Shown here one piece after another: positions 51,944 through 64,000 of a stretch of 64,000 nt of DNA (positions within the stretch are counted from its first letter, which is position 1; each line of letters begins with the position of its first letter). The stretch comes from Auriscalpium vulgare (taxonomy: Eukaryota; Basidiomycota; Agaricomycetes; Russulales; Auriscalpiaceae). Under the pieces are notes generated by a model. The model did not search any database, was not told the DNA's origin, and saw only the letters and a list, made by a program, of their open reading frames with translations. Made by a program: the position numbers and the translations under genes. The stretch spans positions 266,305 to 330,304 of the forward strand of contig JAHBBC010000037.1 in assembly GCA_019915015.1 (NCBI GenBank), given 5' to 3'.

Positions 51944-53859
51944 TCACAACGTATACTCGAAGCACGGATGGCGATCGCCCAGCTGGTGCCGCCGCTCCTC
52001 CGAGTTCCACCCGCCGGGCTCGGTGCCGGACCCCTCCTCGCGCAGCAGGCGCGCGACCTCCTGGCGCTTCGCCGCGTTTGCCCAGCGCAGGTAGAGCACG
52101 AGCACGCCGCACGCAACGCTCGTGCCCACCGCGAACACGACGTTCGTGATCGTCGCCTTGTGGAAGCGCGGCGCGCCCGTTGCGAACAGCCATGTCGACA
52201 GAATGCCTGTGCGCGCGCGTCAGCGAGTGTACCACGCGGCGGTGGGCGCGAGGGGACGTACCGCCCATGTTCGTGGCCATGAAGCCGACGGCGATGCCGG
52301 TTGCGCGGCGGTAGTGCGGCTGCACGTTGTTCGCGTTCCACGTGCCGAGCGACGGCGGGATGCAGTACACGCCGATGATCTGCAGGAACAGTCCACCGTA
52401 ACGCTTGTGCTTGTTCGTCGTCTTGAGGAAGATGATGTACCCGGGCAGCGACACGAGCGACGCGACCGCCGCCGTCGTCCCGCGCATCTTGTACCGGTCG
52501 GAGATCACCGCGCAGAAGATGCTCATAAAGAACGAGCACACGTATGGCGGGACCTGCGCGCGAGGAGTCAGCATTAGGCAAGAAGAGGCGGCGCGGCGCG
52601 TACCGTGAGCAGCTGCGTGTGTGTAACCGAGTGGCCGAACGCGTTCACGATCGTCGGCGTGAAGTTCGCCAGACCGAACAGCGTCGTTCCGTTGAAGAAC
52701 AGCGGGATGCTGACGAGCAGCACCTGCGGCGCATTCCAGAACACGCCGAGCACCTCGCTCCACTTGAATATTTCCTTCTGGTCATCGTTGTCGCCCGCCC
52801 AGCTCTCCTTGAGCCCCGTGAGGTACGCCTCGCGCTCGGCATCCGTGAGGAACGGCACCGACGCGGGCTTTGACGGTGTGAAGAAGAACGCCGCGATACC
52901 GAACACCGTCGTGAACACGCCCTCCTGCGCGCGCCGTCAGCAGCTAAAAGCATGAATGTGAAGGAGGGCACGCACGAGGATGAAGATCCACGCCCAGCCT
53001 GGAAGGTGGCGGTCCCCGGCCATGTTCTGAATGCCCGCCGCGAGCAGGCCGGAAAACGCGCCCGCGAGTGACGTCACGCTGAACATGAGCGCAAAGCGGA
53101 ACTGCAGCATGTGGCGCTTGTAGAACGACGACATGTAGAGCACGATGCCTGGGAACAGGCCGCCCTCGAGCGCGCCGAGGAAGAACCGGCACGCGAGCAG
53201 CCCGCCGTACGACTTGACGGCGCCCTGGCAGGCCGTGACGACGCCCCAGAGAGCGACCATGAGCGGTAGCGTGATGTTCGGGCCGAGGCGCTTCATGAGC
53301 AGGTTCATCGGGATCTCCATGACGATGTACGGAACGCTGAAGGCGCAACCGGTCAGCGTGGGCCGCGGAAAGACAGAGGAAGCCGGCGTACTAGGTGATG
53401 GTGAGCGCGACCGAGAACTGGTGGTCCGTCATGTGCAGGCTCTTCTCCAGGCCGGCGATACGTGCGTTTCCGATGTTACTGGCGGGGAGAGAATGTCAGC
53501 GATGCCATTCTATTTGGGAACCTGTGCACCACCGCACGATGAAGGCACTCACGCCCTGTCCTATGATGCGGTGCCGCCAACCAAGTTAGCCATGCAATGA
53601 CCCGAACTGCATTTGCAGAAGCGCATACCAGGAAACTGAGGAAGTCTACGGCAGTCCGCGTCAGGATCCTGACGACGACAAGAACAGCAAAAGACGCACA
53701 GAACATGCCCATGATGGGAATGACGACCAAATCGACCTTGAGCGTCGCACGGCGCTCTGCCTGCACGTCGATGTACGCCGCGCCCTCCTTGTGGAGCGAC
53801 GCAATGGCGGACGCGCCATCCTCCTTCTTGATACTCGGTGAGTCGGGCTCTGAGCTCAT
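51944..53859 (-). CDS. MFS transporter, anion:cation symporter (Dal5/TNA1-like)
   Basis: Eight exons: 53695-53859 (approximate 3' end), 53629-53645, 53553-53560, 53392-53478, 52976-53336, 52604-52924, 52262-52553 and 51944-52206. Markers: VDLVVIPIMGMFYFLSFLDR, DRANIGNARIAGL, PYIVMEIPMNLLMKRLGP, LEGGLFPG, WIFILEG, and the family-typical end LGDRHPCFEYTL. About 12 membrane segments with a long central loop. The family imports small carboxylates and vitamins (allantoate, nicotinate, pantothenate), so this is a plasma-membrane symporter whose substrate is unknown. Two consecutive micro-exons (17 and 8 nt) restore the conserved loop. No defect seen. It may serve the nearby halogenase/methyltransferase genes, though 4.6 kb of gene-free DNA separates them. 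Confidence 0.88.
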
Positions 53860-56639
53860 GGTGGTGTGGACGACGGAGGGGAGGGCCGGTGAGGATGAGA
53901 AGCAGCGGCGGCGCGGGGAAGAGCAGACGCTTTATGGCGCACCTAAGTAGCTGGCCAGACGGCGGGGATCTCGGGGCCTGGATCTGGCGTGCCGAGGATC
54001 ACGCTACGCATATTGGGGCCGCCTTCTATCGCACCGCATCGCGATTCAGTCGACAGCGGCGCGTCACACGCCAGGGAGCGGGCGTCCGCGAGGGGCGCTG
54101 CGGCCGCCGGTGCGCCGTGGCGTGGGGTCCGTCGGGAGGGTGCCGCTTCTTCGTTCCCACCACTCTGCCGTGTCGGATCGGCGGCCCCGTGCGCTCGCTC
54201 CGCCCCCGCCTCCAGCTGCCCTGCCTCGAGGCTCAAATCCTCCGGCTGTACGTGTCCCCGCTGCCGTCCAGGCCTGAACCTACCAGCGCGCGATCAGAAC
54301 AGTACCGTAACCCCAGCGCCCGCTGGTAAATCCGTTCTGCGCACGGCACGTCTGCCTGGCCTGGGCAGCCAACGTAACGCGCGGTGGGTCATCAGAAGCA
54401 CGGGCTGCTATAGCAGGGTAGAGCCAACGCCACACGCGTTGCCGCTGGCATACACAGCCGACGACGTCGGATGCACGCGCGCGCCACTTCGGCAGCGCCC
54501 CGGCTGCCAGGCGCGGCTGCAGGGCCGCCTCCCCCATTTTGTTTTTCATATTCGCAGGCTGTGTGCGGGGACCCCACACCCGGTCGCGCGTGCGTGTCGG
54601 TAAGTACTCGCACACTGCACTGCGGACAGCACTCACTTTGGCACGGACAGCGACGAAACAGGGTGCGCTTCCAATGTCGTACAGAGGCACACATTGCTTC
54701 CGTATGCGCCTAGCTCCCAGGGGCAGCAGGAGGGTGCGCAAACCTAGAATGACACACTCTCGGCACTGGCGTATGAAATCTTCAAATCCTCGATGCGACA
54801 TTCGAGAAGCACCTGAATGTCGCTGTACCTGTATGAATGAATGGCTTTGCCGATATGCCAGCAGTATAGTAAGTAGTAAGTAGTGTTCCTGATGAAATGC
54901 GGGGAGAACATGAGGCTTGAGGAGAGACGGGGACCTCAAGCAGCTAGCGAAACGCACCTTATCGCTCGCTCGCGTCAGAGTGCGATGCGCGCGCATATGA
55001 TACTGTACCGGCAATGGGCGGCAGTGGGTCCAGAACGAGACCACGGACATAACGCATCCCGACTGTCTGATGAACAGCCAGGCGACGGCGGCGAGCCCAG
55101 CCCAGTGACTGCGCCGCAGTGGCCATCAATCTTCGCGACACAGATACACTGGCGACAGCGACGCACCGCATACGAGCATAGCGACTGCCAGTGACAATGC
55201 TTATGATCAGTACTCCAATCACCAGTAGGGATAGATGCGTGCTCACAAATATTGATATTGGCCAGGTCAGGGCGCGGTGCTTCCCAGCAGCCGCCCGCGT
55301 GGAAAGACCTGGAAGGAAGCCCAAGTATAGATCAGTACGTCGTCCGGCCGAAGAGAAGCGTATCGGCATGCCTAAACACTTTGAGTGTCGCCGCACCTCC
55401 CCGCCCGCGAAGGCTTCAAAGCTTCAATGTTCAGGCTTCTGCCTGCATACCGTGCGTGCGCGCGTGCCTTGCTGTGGGCGGAAGAACTGCACCCACACCG
55501 CGGTGCAGCGGCACATGCGGGACATGATCATTCGTATCCCCCGCGCCGGCAAAACATAAGAAAAGAAGACAAACATAAAACACTCCCACACTCATCCCCC
55601 AAAACACGAAAAACCAAGTTGAAATCAAGGGAAAAAATGTAACACTCGGCGTCCGGCGTGCGGATATACGCGGCGCTGTAGAAGCGCTGCATGGTATGCA
55701 TGCACGATGGCTTCGCAGCTTCGCCATCAGCGCGGCACATGGGCGTTGGCATATTGCATCACCCCCGTAGCAGCGCGTGTCAGCGTCGAAACGTTGAAGG
55801 CGACTGCCGTGGACTTGGACTTGGCCTTCGGATTGGGCGGAAGCTTGTATGTAGCTTGATTGAGAATGGGCTGGCATTGGCAACGGTCGTCGCGCCCGAT
55901 GCGGGGCCCCGCGATAAGCACATACGCATATGTGATCGTTCGTCGAGTTCGCCTGTCACGGGCTGCGTCAGTCGGTCAGCTGGGCGTGCTAGCACTATCA
56001 ATAGGATATGAATAGCGACCGACCGACGAGATCGGCATCACTCGCCGCCCCGACTTCCGCACGCGAACGGTTGTCAGCTGGCTGCTGGCTGGTATTATAC
56101 TTAGACTTGGGGCAGAATCTTCACGCTTGATTCTTGATTGAGTGACGCGGGACTGGCAGCGGTGCACCAGCTCGCTGATGGACATGACGCGGGCAATGCA
56201 TCATCGAATCGGATGGGGTCGCGGTCGCCGGTGCGGGCACGGTACGTCGAAGGCCGACCAGGTCGGCAAGTGCACGCCCCGCCCCGCAGACTGAACAGAG
56301 AACCCAAGCACATCTGTCTGCCCATGTCGCACTGTGAGTACAGAGAAGACGCAGAGGAAGAGATAGACGGAGAGATAGACGGCGGCGCAGTTCGCGCACT
56401 GGATGCGGTCGGCGCCGCGTCAGGTGGTAGCAGATAGAGACAGACGCGAACCAGAAGCGGAGGGCACTCACACTTGGGCCTAGTGATGCTGATGCTGATG
56501 CTGATAGCGTTGAATGAGGCAGGGCGCTGTTGCCACACCGAATCTCGAGTCGGACAGCTGCCGATCACGTGTAGAGCCCGTGCGAGGCTATAGAATAACT
56601 CTTCGTGCGCCAGCGCTGATCCCGCGCGGATTGCGCGTC
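53860..56639. other. Upstream region of the MFS gene and gene-free stretch
   Basis: GC-rich, with many short open frames on both strands and no recognisable domain or start/splice pattern. A short AT-rich run lies near 55550-55640. Nothing annotated. Confidence 0.4.
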
Positions 56640-57880
56640 GAGAGAAGCCTGCGCGCGCGAGGGTTGTGCGTTGACAGAAGGGATCGACCACGAGGTGCAC
56701 ATCACGGATGCGCACGCGGACGCGGCAGCTGCAGATCAGCTCGATGGCTTGGAGGGCGCAGGTAGAGGTCTGTGCTATTACAAGCTCGGCGATCTTCAGG
56801 TGATTCAGGTGTTTTCAGGTGCCACGATGATTCATGAACACACGACGTCGCGGCCGGGAAACAGAGTTCGCGGCGCGGTCTCATCCAATGGAGTGAGAGT
56901 GCCGATTCATTCCAGGTGTTGGAGGCGATTGTAACTCTGATTGTACGCACGTCAAGCGATGGAATGTGCATGCTGTGTCCGAGTCTAGAAAATCGAGAAA
57001 CGATCGATTGCCTCGATGGTGATGGCTGGAGGCAGGTGTCCATCGCATTCGGGGTCAGTTTCGTCCACCTCCGAATCATGCATCTCTGTCACAACGCGCT
57101 CGGTTATGTCCGGTAGTAGACGAACGCAGTGGCAGTGAACGCACGACTCACTCGCGGCCGGCACTCGAGTGCCGCGGTGCTCAATCTTACACAACCGCCG
57201 GATTGATATCTTGATTGGAAACGACTGTGATGATATATGCGATGGGAACTAGACCCGTGGTGGTGGACTGAATGAGCTGTGAGTAGCTGCCACTGCCTCT
57301 GGATAGTCAAGAAACGATCGGTATGAGATGCAATGGAGGGTGTATGCGAGGGATGGCTCACACCTAAGCGAATACCGCACTAGCGCATCGCCCTGCTCAC
57401 GCCCGCGCGTTCATTCCCGCGACCGAGGAATCGTAAATAGTCGAGGTGCTGTAGTAGTAGTCTAGAAACGATCGTAGTGAGTTGGAATGGAGAGCGTAGG
57501 CGAACGAGCGCGATGACACATACCTAACTTAAGTTCATCCCAAGATCCCCAACCTTCTCGTAATAGCATAACCCGCGCATATATCCTGCCGGTAGCCCAC
57601 GAGAGCAAGACAGAAGAGCATTAGCATGAGCACTGCCTAGAACTGGTCGTGCGTTGGCAGAGGTTGGCAGACGAGAATTCAGAGGAATCGACCACGAGGT
57701 GAACATCAAGATACGCGGCAGCTGCAGATGATGAGATGCTCGCCCTCGACAGATCAAATGGCTTGGTGTTGTGCTTTGGAGATAGATGTTCATTGGATTT
57801 GCTTTGCAGCATCGGTGATCTTCAGGTGCTGGTCCGGTAGAAGAATGCACGACGTCCCGCGAGCTCTCAGCTCCAATTCG
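56640..57880. repeat. Diverged direct duplication, ~1-kb period
   Basis: Blocks near 56670-56840 and 57650-57830 share gtgcgttg, atcgaccacgaggtg, cgcggcagctgcagat and tgatcttcaggtg in the same order, with heavy divergence between. Neither block is a clear gene. Confidence 0.55.
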
Positions 57881-58165
57881 CAACTAGTATGTCAATGTTA
57901 TGATAAGATTAGAGCAGGGAGGTAATTACACGCACGTCTGGCGCTCGATAGAATCGTAAACATTCTAGGTGCTGTAGTGGTAGTTGCCTCCAGTCTAGAA
58001 ACAATCGGAGTGAGTTGGAATGGAGAGCGTAGGCGAACGAGCGCGATGACAAATACATAAGTTCATCCCAACAGTATCCCAGACTCCTCGCAATAGCATA
58101 AGTCGCGCATATATTCAGCCGATAGCCCGCGAGAGCAAGACAGAAGAGCACTAGCACGAGCGAGA
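57428..58165. repeat. Direct duplication, ~210-bp copies 520 bp apart
   Basis: 57428-57640 and 57950-58165 are about 80% alike (shared ttggaatggagagcgtagg, cgaacgagcgcgatgaca, gagcaagacagaagagca). A third, weaker copy lies near 57300-57370. On the minus strand each copy could contain an intron end (tttctag) followed by a short exon, so these may be decayed tandem copies of one small gene. The gene is not identifiable. Confidence 0.65.
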
Positions 58166-58503
58166 AGGGCCGTTGAGCGCCTGTGGAACTAGTGGAAGCG
58201 CCCGTCCAGGGCAGATCGAGAGTGGCAGACATACACACCGACACCGTAAAAAGTTCTCGGAACGCGGGGTCGACAGCCTCAGAAACGGGTGCGAAGCAAC
58301 GAGGAGTTCGATGGAGAGAAGGAGAGTGTTTGCTTGCAGCGGTGGGCGGTCCGGGTTGGATGCGTGAGCAAACATTACGTCAGGTCATTGCGCGCCAAAG
58401 GGGGAAACGTTTTATATACAAATTCAGCCACACTGGCTAGTTGAGTAGCCAATCTCGCAATCTCCGCACGAAAACAAGTACACCATCTACTATGTAGTAG
58501 TGC

Positions 58504-60555
58504 TCACGCCGCCGCCGCCACCTTCTTGAGCCCCAGATCCCCCCGGTCCGTCGTCGTGACATACCCCTCAAACGACTCATGGCTGAAGTGGTTGTGCACC
58601 TCGAACATCGAGTGCAGCGGCTTGCGCGCGTTGACACTGTGCAGCACGTGGATCGCCTCCTCGTCGTGCGCGCCGAACTTCTCCTTGATTTGCTCCGAGA
58701 GGAGCACGGGCCCGTCGGGTCGCAGGAGCTGCGGGTCCACGCGCCGGCTCACGGCCTCGTACATCTCGGGCGTCGCGGGGTTGAACAGCCGCCCGCAAAA
58801 GTCGACCGCCTGTGCGACCTCGTTCTCCGAGAGCTCTTTTCCGACTTCGCCGGCGCCCTGTAGAACTGGGGCGGAGTTAGCTTGGAAGGCAGGAGAGGGA
58901 GGGGGAGTAAAATAAACGCACTGGGACGCAGGAGATTGAATGCATTGTCGAAGTTGTTCTCATCGATGTCCTGCAGGACAGGCACCTTCTGCGCCTTGAC
59001 CTGCTTGTACACGCCCAGCACGAGGATCAAGAACCTATCATACCATCTTCAGCACACGCACACATTTTTGTAATCGGAGCACTTACCGCGTGTACGCCGT
59101 CCCGACCTTCAGGTCATGGAATGAATTCGCCTCCTTCTCTGTGCATTGCCCACGGATCGACGCGCCAATCGTGCACGCCGCCGACAGACCGCCCGTGAAC
59201 GCGAGGTGCACGCCGGACGAGAAGAACGGGTCGATGAATGCGCCGGCGTCGCCGATGATGCGGAAGTGGTCGCCCGAGTACGCCGCGGCCGAGTAGCTCC
59301 AGTCGCTGCCCGAGTGGATGTCCTCGTTCAGCGTCGCGTTCTCGAGCAGCTTGCCGAGCCCCGGCGTGAACTTCACCTGGTCCTCGTAGTGGGCGCGCAT
59401 CGGCGAGCGGTCGGTGTCGCGCACGCGGTCGCGCATCTCCTTGCGCTTCGCGATGCTCACGTCCTCCGTCATCACGAACCCGACCGACACCGTCCCGTCG
59501 TGCAGCGGGATGCACCAGCTCCACCCGGACTCGTCTGCCACCGCCGTGTCAGCGCCTGTGCACCCGTGAGGAAGGAGGAGCACGCGTACCGGTGAGCGCC
59601 TCGAACCACGGCGCGTTCTCGCGGGACGTGCCGGGCGCGTACGGCTTGGCGCCTTTCCAGTAGCCCCACACCGCGACGTTCTTGAGCGACTTGGTCCAGT
59701 TGCGGTTGCGCAGGTACTGCGTGGACAGGATGCCTGCGCGGCCAGACGCGTCGATGAGCCACTCGAAGTTCACCGTGCCGCTCCCGCCGTCCTTCGTCGT
59801 CCAGTCTGCGCTCGTCGGGCGTGCGCCGTCCTCCGTGAAGTGGATCTTCGCGACCTTCACGCCCTCGTGCACCTTCACGCCGTTCTTTCCCGCGTTTTTC
59901 AGTAGCAAATCGTCGAACTCGGAGCGCACTACGTTCCAGGAAATGTTGTCCGTGTCGAGTGCGACGAAGTCCGTGTCTACAAATTGATCATGAGACGCCA
60001 CTCAAGAACGTCAAAGTAGTGGACGCTTACATCCTTCGCGGCTATATTGATTAAGTTTAACCGCCGCTCCGACCTGGTACGCTATCAGTGACGCGAGAGA
60101 TAACTTCCATGATGAATCACCTTTCGCGTGAAGCCATGACGAGAGATGAGATCGACACCATCGATCAGGGAGAGGAAAGGGCTTGCAGACGGAAGCAAGG
60201 TCTCTCCAACGTGGTACCTGAGACCTAAATTAGAGAGGTCAAGAGGCATAGAATGGAAGCCACTATGTACCTTGGGAAGACCTCGCGTTCAAGAAGAGTG
60301 ACTTCGTAGCCATCTGCAATACGTCCTTGAGACACAGCCCTGACCAAAAGGGGTGAAGACCCTACCTCGAGCAAGAAGCGTGGCAGCATAGGACCCGGCG
60401 GGTCCACCGCCGATGACGAGCACCTGCGTGTTGGTAGGCTATCGACACCGCGTGAGGAGAAAGTAACGACAAAGAGAAAGGGGAACTGTCAGCGCCGAAG
60501 ACGGGAGATCAAGAGAAGGATCACCCACCACAGTCGGGGAGGCGTCGCTAGTCAT
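58504..60555 (-). CDS. Flavin-dependent halogenase
   Basis: ATG 60553-60555, stop TGA 58504-58506, about seven or more exons. The N-terminal FAD-binding motif is VIGGGPAGSYAATLL, then LEREVFPR and VGETLLPS, and REGYTDFVALDTDN after an intron. The halogenase hallmark WxWxIP is present as GWSWCIPLHDG, followed by the C-terminal flavin motif FRIIGDAGAFIDPFFSSGVH. Length (about 500 residues) is usual for the family. These enzymes use FADH2, O2 and halide to chlorinate or brominate aromatic rings; fungal members act on free phenolics. All motifs are intact and no stop was seen. The next gene upstream, in the same orientation, is an O-methyltransferase, which suggests a halogenated, methylated aromatic product. 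Confidence 0.9.
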
Positions 60556-61528
60556 GGGTACAGCAGCTGGCAGGTGCAGGAATCAAATTTCAGTTACTGA
60601 CAGAAGCGCAAACCTGGAAGCGGCGGGTCTTGTCCATGGTGTCCCCTCCCAAGCACCTTAAGTACCTGCACACGGCTGCCACTTACCTCAAATTACTGAT
60701 CCGCAAAGCGAACCAGCTGTAAATTCCCATTGTCCCTGTGACACGCCGCGCAGACGCGGTCTCAGACGCTGCAATTCAGCAACTGTTCCCAGCAGTCATA
60801 GCGCAGATTGGAAGAAGAGCCAGCAGATGGAAGGGCGTAATCGGAAGATACCAGAACGGAACGTCTTGTACGTCTGATGTTGGCGGGTGACGACCAGAAA
60901 GCTATCCCTGCGATCAGGCCGCGCGAAACACTAGAGCTGGTACACCTCCATTCAGGTTCGCTGGCGCGAGTCAGGCGACGCGGACGGATCCGCGAAACAA
61001 AGTTTTCTGGATGCATGGTTGATCCTTCGAGCGCACGGCGCCTGAAAGTCTGGAGCGAGATGGTGTGGAAGCTCTGAATAACTGAGAAGGATGAAGCCAA
61101 TGACAAGGATGCCTAGCTCAGGTGTTGCAATCACACTTCCTGATGTTGAATGTCGGGGGTCGGGTACGAGCGGCGCAGCTGTGGGAATACACGTTTCGTA
61201 GTTGATCTCCAAGCGTTTCTTTGTGTTCTAACCGAGCTTCTGACGGTAATAAGCGTGGTCTCGACACAAGCGTACGGCGATGTGAGAGTGTGATGGCAAA
61301 GCATCAAACAAAGAGGCAGAAGGAAACTGTGGCAGTGACTGCGAGAACTCCGAGTCGGAGATCGAACGGCTGCAGCGCCATCTGCTGTGCGCTTCACACT
61401 CAGAAGAACATCTGTATGCATTGCGTGTTGAACTGTGTATTGTACATGCTTGACGAGATTCACTGTCGGTTGAGCGACGGACGTAAAAACACCTAATGCG
61501 TCTACCATCTTTCTTGCTTCACGAGCTC
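60556..61528. other. Intergenic between halogenase and methyltransferase
   Basis: About 970 bp containing the halogenase promoter and methyltransferase 3' region. No gene recognised. Confidence 0.4.
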
Positions 61529-63487
61529 TCACACGTCGGGCGCGAACTCTACTAATCCCGTCTCCAGGAAATCCCACACTTTGACAAAGCGCAGCCCTGC
61601 CCGAGCGCTGCATCACACGTCGGTGTAGATCAGCACCGACGTACACGTGAGAAGTAAACGGCAAAGAGACTGAGACGCACCCGATCTCCTTGAACTCCTC
61701 CAGCGTGCGCTCGCCCGCGTTCAGCAGGATGAGCATGTTTACGTCGGAGAGATACGTCCGCGCGCTTCCGTACCCGTAGTTGGGCAAAAGGGGTTTCGGG
61801 GCCTTTAAGATTAAAGCGTCACACAAGATCAGAAGCGACCCAAGCAGAGAGAGGGACGCACCGTTTCTACGCCCGCATCGATGACCCCAGACTCCGACGT
61901 AACGCCGGATGGGACGATGTACTCATCTAAAAGAGGATGAATACATAGACTCTAATTAACTTCGACGTCGAGGGCGCACGTACGGATGAGGATACGGCTG
62001 CCGGGCTTGGCACCATCGCGGACGTTCTTCAGGATTTTCACGGCATCATCCGCGGGCCAGTCGTGCACGATTTGCCGGATCTAAATATCCCCCGCAGTCA
62101 ACAAAACGGAATAGGAGTGCCCTGGAGAGCAGACAGACGTAATAGATATCTTGCCCTCGCACGGGCAAATCCTTGAAGAAATCAAACGGAACATAGTCGA
62201 CGCGCTTCTCCGCAGTAGCGACAGGGTACTCGGTCGCCCACCGCTACGGCACGAAACACACCCCACGCATCAGTCAAATCCAGACAATCTGCGGAGATGG
62301 AGTCGGCATGGGCGCACCTGCTCCGCCTGAGTTATGACCGAGGGAAGGTCCTGCAGCGTGAGATGCAGATTCGGATACTTCTTTGCGAGCTCGATGGAGA
62401 CAGCCCGACGCCGCTTCCCACGTCGCACACCGTCGTGCCCTGCGGGAACTCGCGCCACGGGAATTCTGCGCATGATGCGGCGCACAATCTTTGATTAGAT
62501 TTGCGGCGGCGTCTTGTATGTGAGAGGGCAACGCACGATTTATCACACCCTCAAGCCCAGTGATCTTTGACAACCCGCCCATGGCGCGGTGGAATTGCTA
62601 CATCGCGAGCGCATTGAGCACTCTGCGTCTCTTGTACCCGTACAAGATGCTTACCTGGAATGTCTTGGGCTATACGCCAGGAAAGGTTGTCAGCGCAGTT
62701 CGCGCGAGTAATCAAGTCGACTCACGTGCTTCGCGAAGTAGTCAAACATGGTGGCGTCGGGCATTTCCTCCTTGATGCCCCAGGACCATGCCGTACGCCG
62801 CTTGTCTAGTGAGTGGCCATACTCCGGATCAACGAGAGCATCATAGAAGTTTGACACCGCGCATTTATTCGTCTCGTTCGAGCGCATCTTGACGAGCGCG
62901 CTCGTGGTGTTCGAATCGCGGAGCGTCAACGACAACGGGTTGTTGGCGAACGTCTGGGGGGCGGCTGAACGTCTGCATTCAGATTGGGCGCAATCGGATA
63001 ACGCTATTGGGCGTACTCTCGCGGAAGCAGTGGGTCGCGGCGAGGGTGCGCATGACCTTGAGCAGCTTGCCCTCGTGCAGACCGGTCGCCACCGCTATCT
63101 TGCTGATGTGCACGCCTTCCGGAACGCCGTATATTACGTCCGCTATGCCACAATTGACAGCGACACGGAGGCAGGCAACGTCATTGGTAGCCAGCGCGCG
63201 CTGTGAACACATCAGAACAACGGGGAATATGAGATGGCAGCGGGTGCACGGACCGTGAACATAGTCGTCGAGGGTGGGGTCAGCGTGATGCTGAGCTGGT
63301 GGAACGCGCCCTCGAGGACGCGCAGCGCCTTCTTGAGCCCCGTCGTGTCGGTCGGGAGCTGTGGCTCTGCGGTCGCGTCGATGGACGGCACCTCGCAGCC
63401 CGCGACCTCATACTCGCGAATGGCGGCCTCTGCGGAGGAGTTGATGAGAGAAAGAAGGCTGCGCAGGACTTCTTTGGGGCTGCTCAT
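61529..63487 (-). pseudogene. Fungal O-methyltransferase with one-base frameshift
   Basis: ATG 63485-63487 (MSSPKEVLRSLL), stop TGA 61529-61531, about eight exons including a 15-nt micro-exon (62655-62669). The N-terminal winged-helix dimerisation region has CLRVAVNCGIADVI and LLKVMRTLAATHCFRE. Catalytic half: FPWREFPQGTTVCDVGSGVG (SAM motif I), LAKKYPNLHLTLQDLP, YVPFDFFKDLP, RQIVHDWPADDAVKIL (with the catalytic His), and the end LRFVKVWDFLETGLVEFAPDV. Between VCDVGSGVG and VSIELAKKYP the frame changes by one missing base near 62403/62404. Unless this is a sequence error, the enzyme is broken. It resembles sterigmatocystin-type 8-O-methyltransferases, which methylate phenolic hydroxyls. Confidence 0.78.
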
Positions 63488-64000
63488 GTTGCGAGGGCGG
63501 GTGACAGGGCGTCGGGGGCGGGGTGGGAGAGACTGAGAGTTCCCAGGTGCTGCGGCGGGTGGTCAGATGTAGAATGGAGGAGCGTCACGGGGCCGGCATC
63601 AATACTGCGTGTTCCTAGGAGAATAGAATCGAGGCTACATGTGCATATAGTGAAAAGGGCCAGAAGGCTGTCAGGATTCGGCATCGCGCAAGGAGGCGTC
63701 TGGAGGCGTAGGCATCACGAACCCGGGTGTACATTGTCCCAGGGACAGGCGCCTTGCATTCGCGACCATGCGATCCATGCGGACCACTTTGCGAGCATCA
63801 ACGCGCACAGAACCTTCGATCTACCGCGCAGCCGCTCTTGCTCCTCGGCGGGGTCACATAGGCACCTAGGTATCGCCGGTGGACCCAGCGGCGATGCCAC
63901 GGCCAGGCGAGTGAGGGCGGTCCACATGCCGCTTCGACGCTGTTGGCAGTTCGTAGCGCTCAGAACGGAGCAACGAAATGCGCTGGCGATCCGGAAATAT
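63488..64000. other. Right edge, upstream of the methyltransferase
   Basis: Promoter region of the methyltransferase. Short frames run to the window edge with no recognisable domain. Confidence 0.4.

Noticed and set aside
56101..56715. 204-codon minus-strand frame
   Set aside because: Low-complexity Ser/Pro/Arg composition, no domain, and it crosses repeat boundaries; judged chance in GC-rich DNA.

Overview
The window is genomic DNA of a filamentous basidiomycete, most likely an Agaricomycete. Genes are split by many short introns (about 45-90 nt, GT..AG) and include several very small exons. The gene content is typical of that group: a DUF6589-type protein, a DUF6533-type membrane protein, a NACHT-WD40 (NWD) STAND NTPase, a RecQ-like helicase, and Ty3/Gypsy (Metaviridae) LTR retrotransposons. 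No rRNA gene, CRISPR array or bacterial-style operon was seen.

Layout. 1-592: gene-free, with a compact fold-back sequence. 593-5376 (+): a broken DUF6589-type gene carrying a ~1.57-kb insertion and an in-frame stop. 5421-32050 (-): a single RecQ-like helicase gene cut into three pieces by two separate LTR retrotransposons, E1 (7064-16568, 9.5 kb) and E2 (17483-31916, 14.4 kb). Each is flanked by a 4-bp target duplication, and removing each element with one duplication copy reconnects the helicase reading frame. 32.1-34.1 kb: a tRNA-like relic and an inverted duplication. 34092-39459 (-): an NWD gene with 15 nearly identical WD40 repeats. 41013-42688 (-): a DUF6533-type membrane protein with tiny exons; a young chromovirus, E3 (42733-48824), sits 44 bp upstream of its start codon. 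48.8-51.9 kb: gene-poor. 51944-53859 (-): an MFS anion:cation symporter. 53.9-58.5 kb: diverged tandem duplications with no convincing gene. 58504-60555 (-): a flavin-dependent halogenase. 61529-63487 (-): an O-methyltransferase with a one-base frameshift.

The most unusual object is E2. Between pol and its 3' LTR it carries about 5.8 kb of extra DNA with three intron-containing genes antisense to gag-pol. Two of these (A and B) are paralogues sharing an intron position, and the third (C) has a Cys/His cluster and basic, Ser/Arg-rich tracts. A structured motif (GC stem, AGGN tetraloop, TCAGT, polypurine tract) sits at each boundary of the cargo. It also lies just before the E1 3' LTR and inside E1 pol. 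The stems differ in sequence but keep their pairing, which suggests a selected fold tied to plus-strand priming and perhaps to how the cargo was gained. E3 shows a slippery heptamer plus possible pseudoknot at its gag/pol junction and a Tf1-like self-priming site.

The halogenase, methyltransferase and transporter could act together in making and exporting a chlorinated, O-methylated aromatic. That is an inference, and the methyltransferase frame appears broken. All reading was by eye; no alignment, folding or database search was run.
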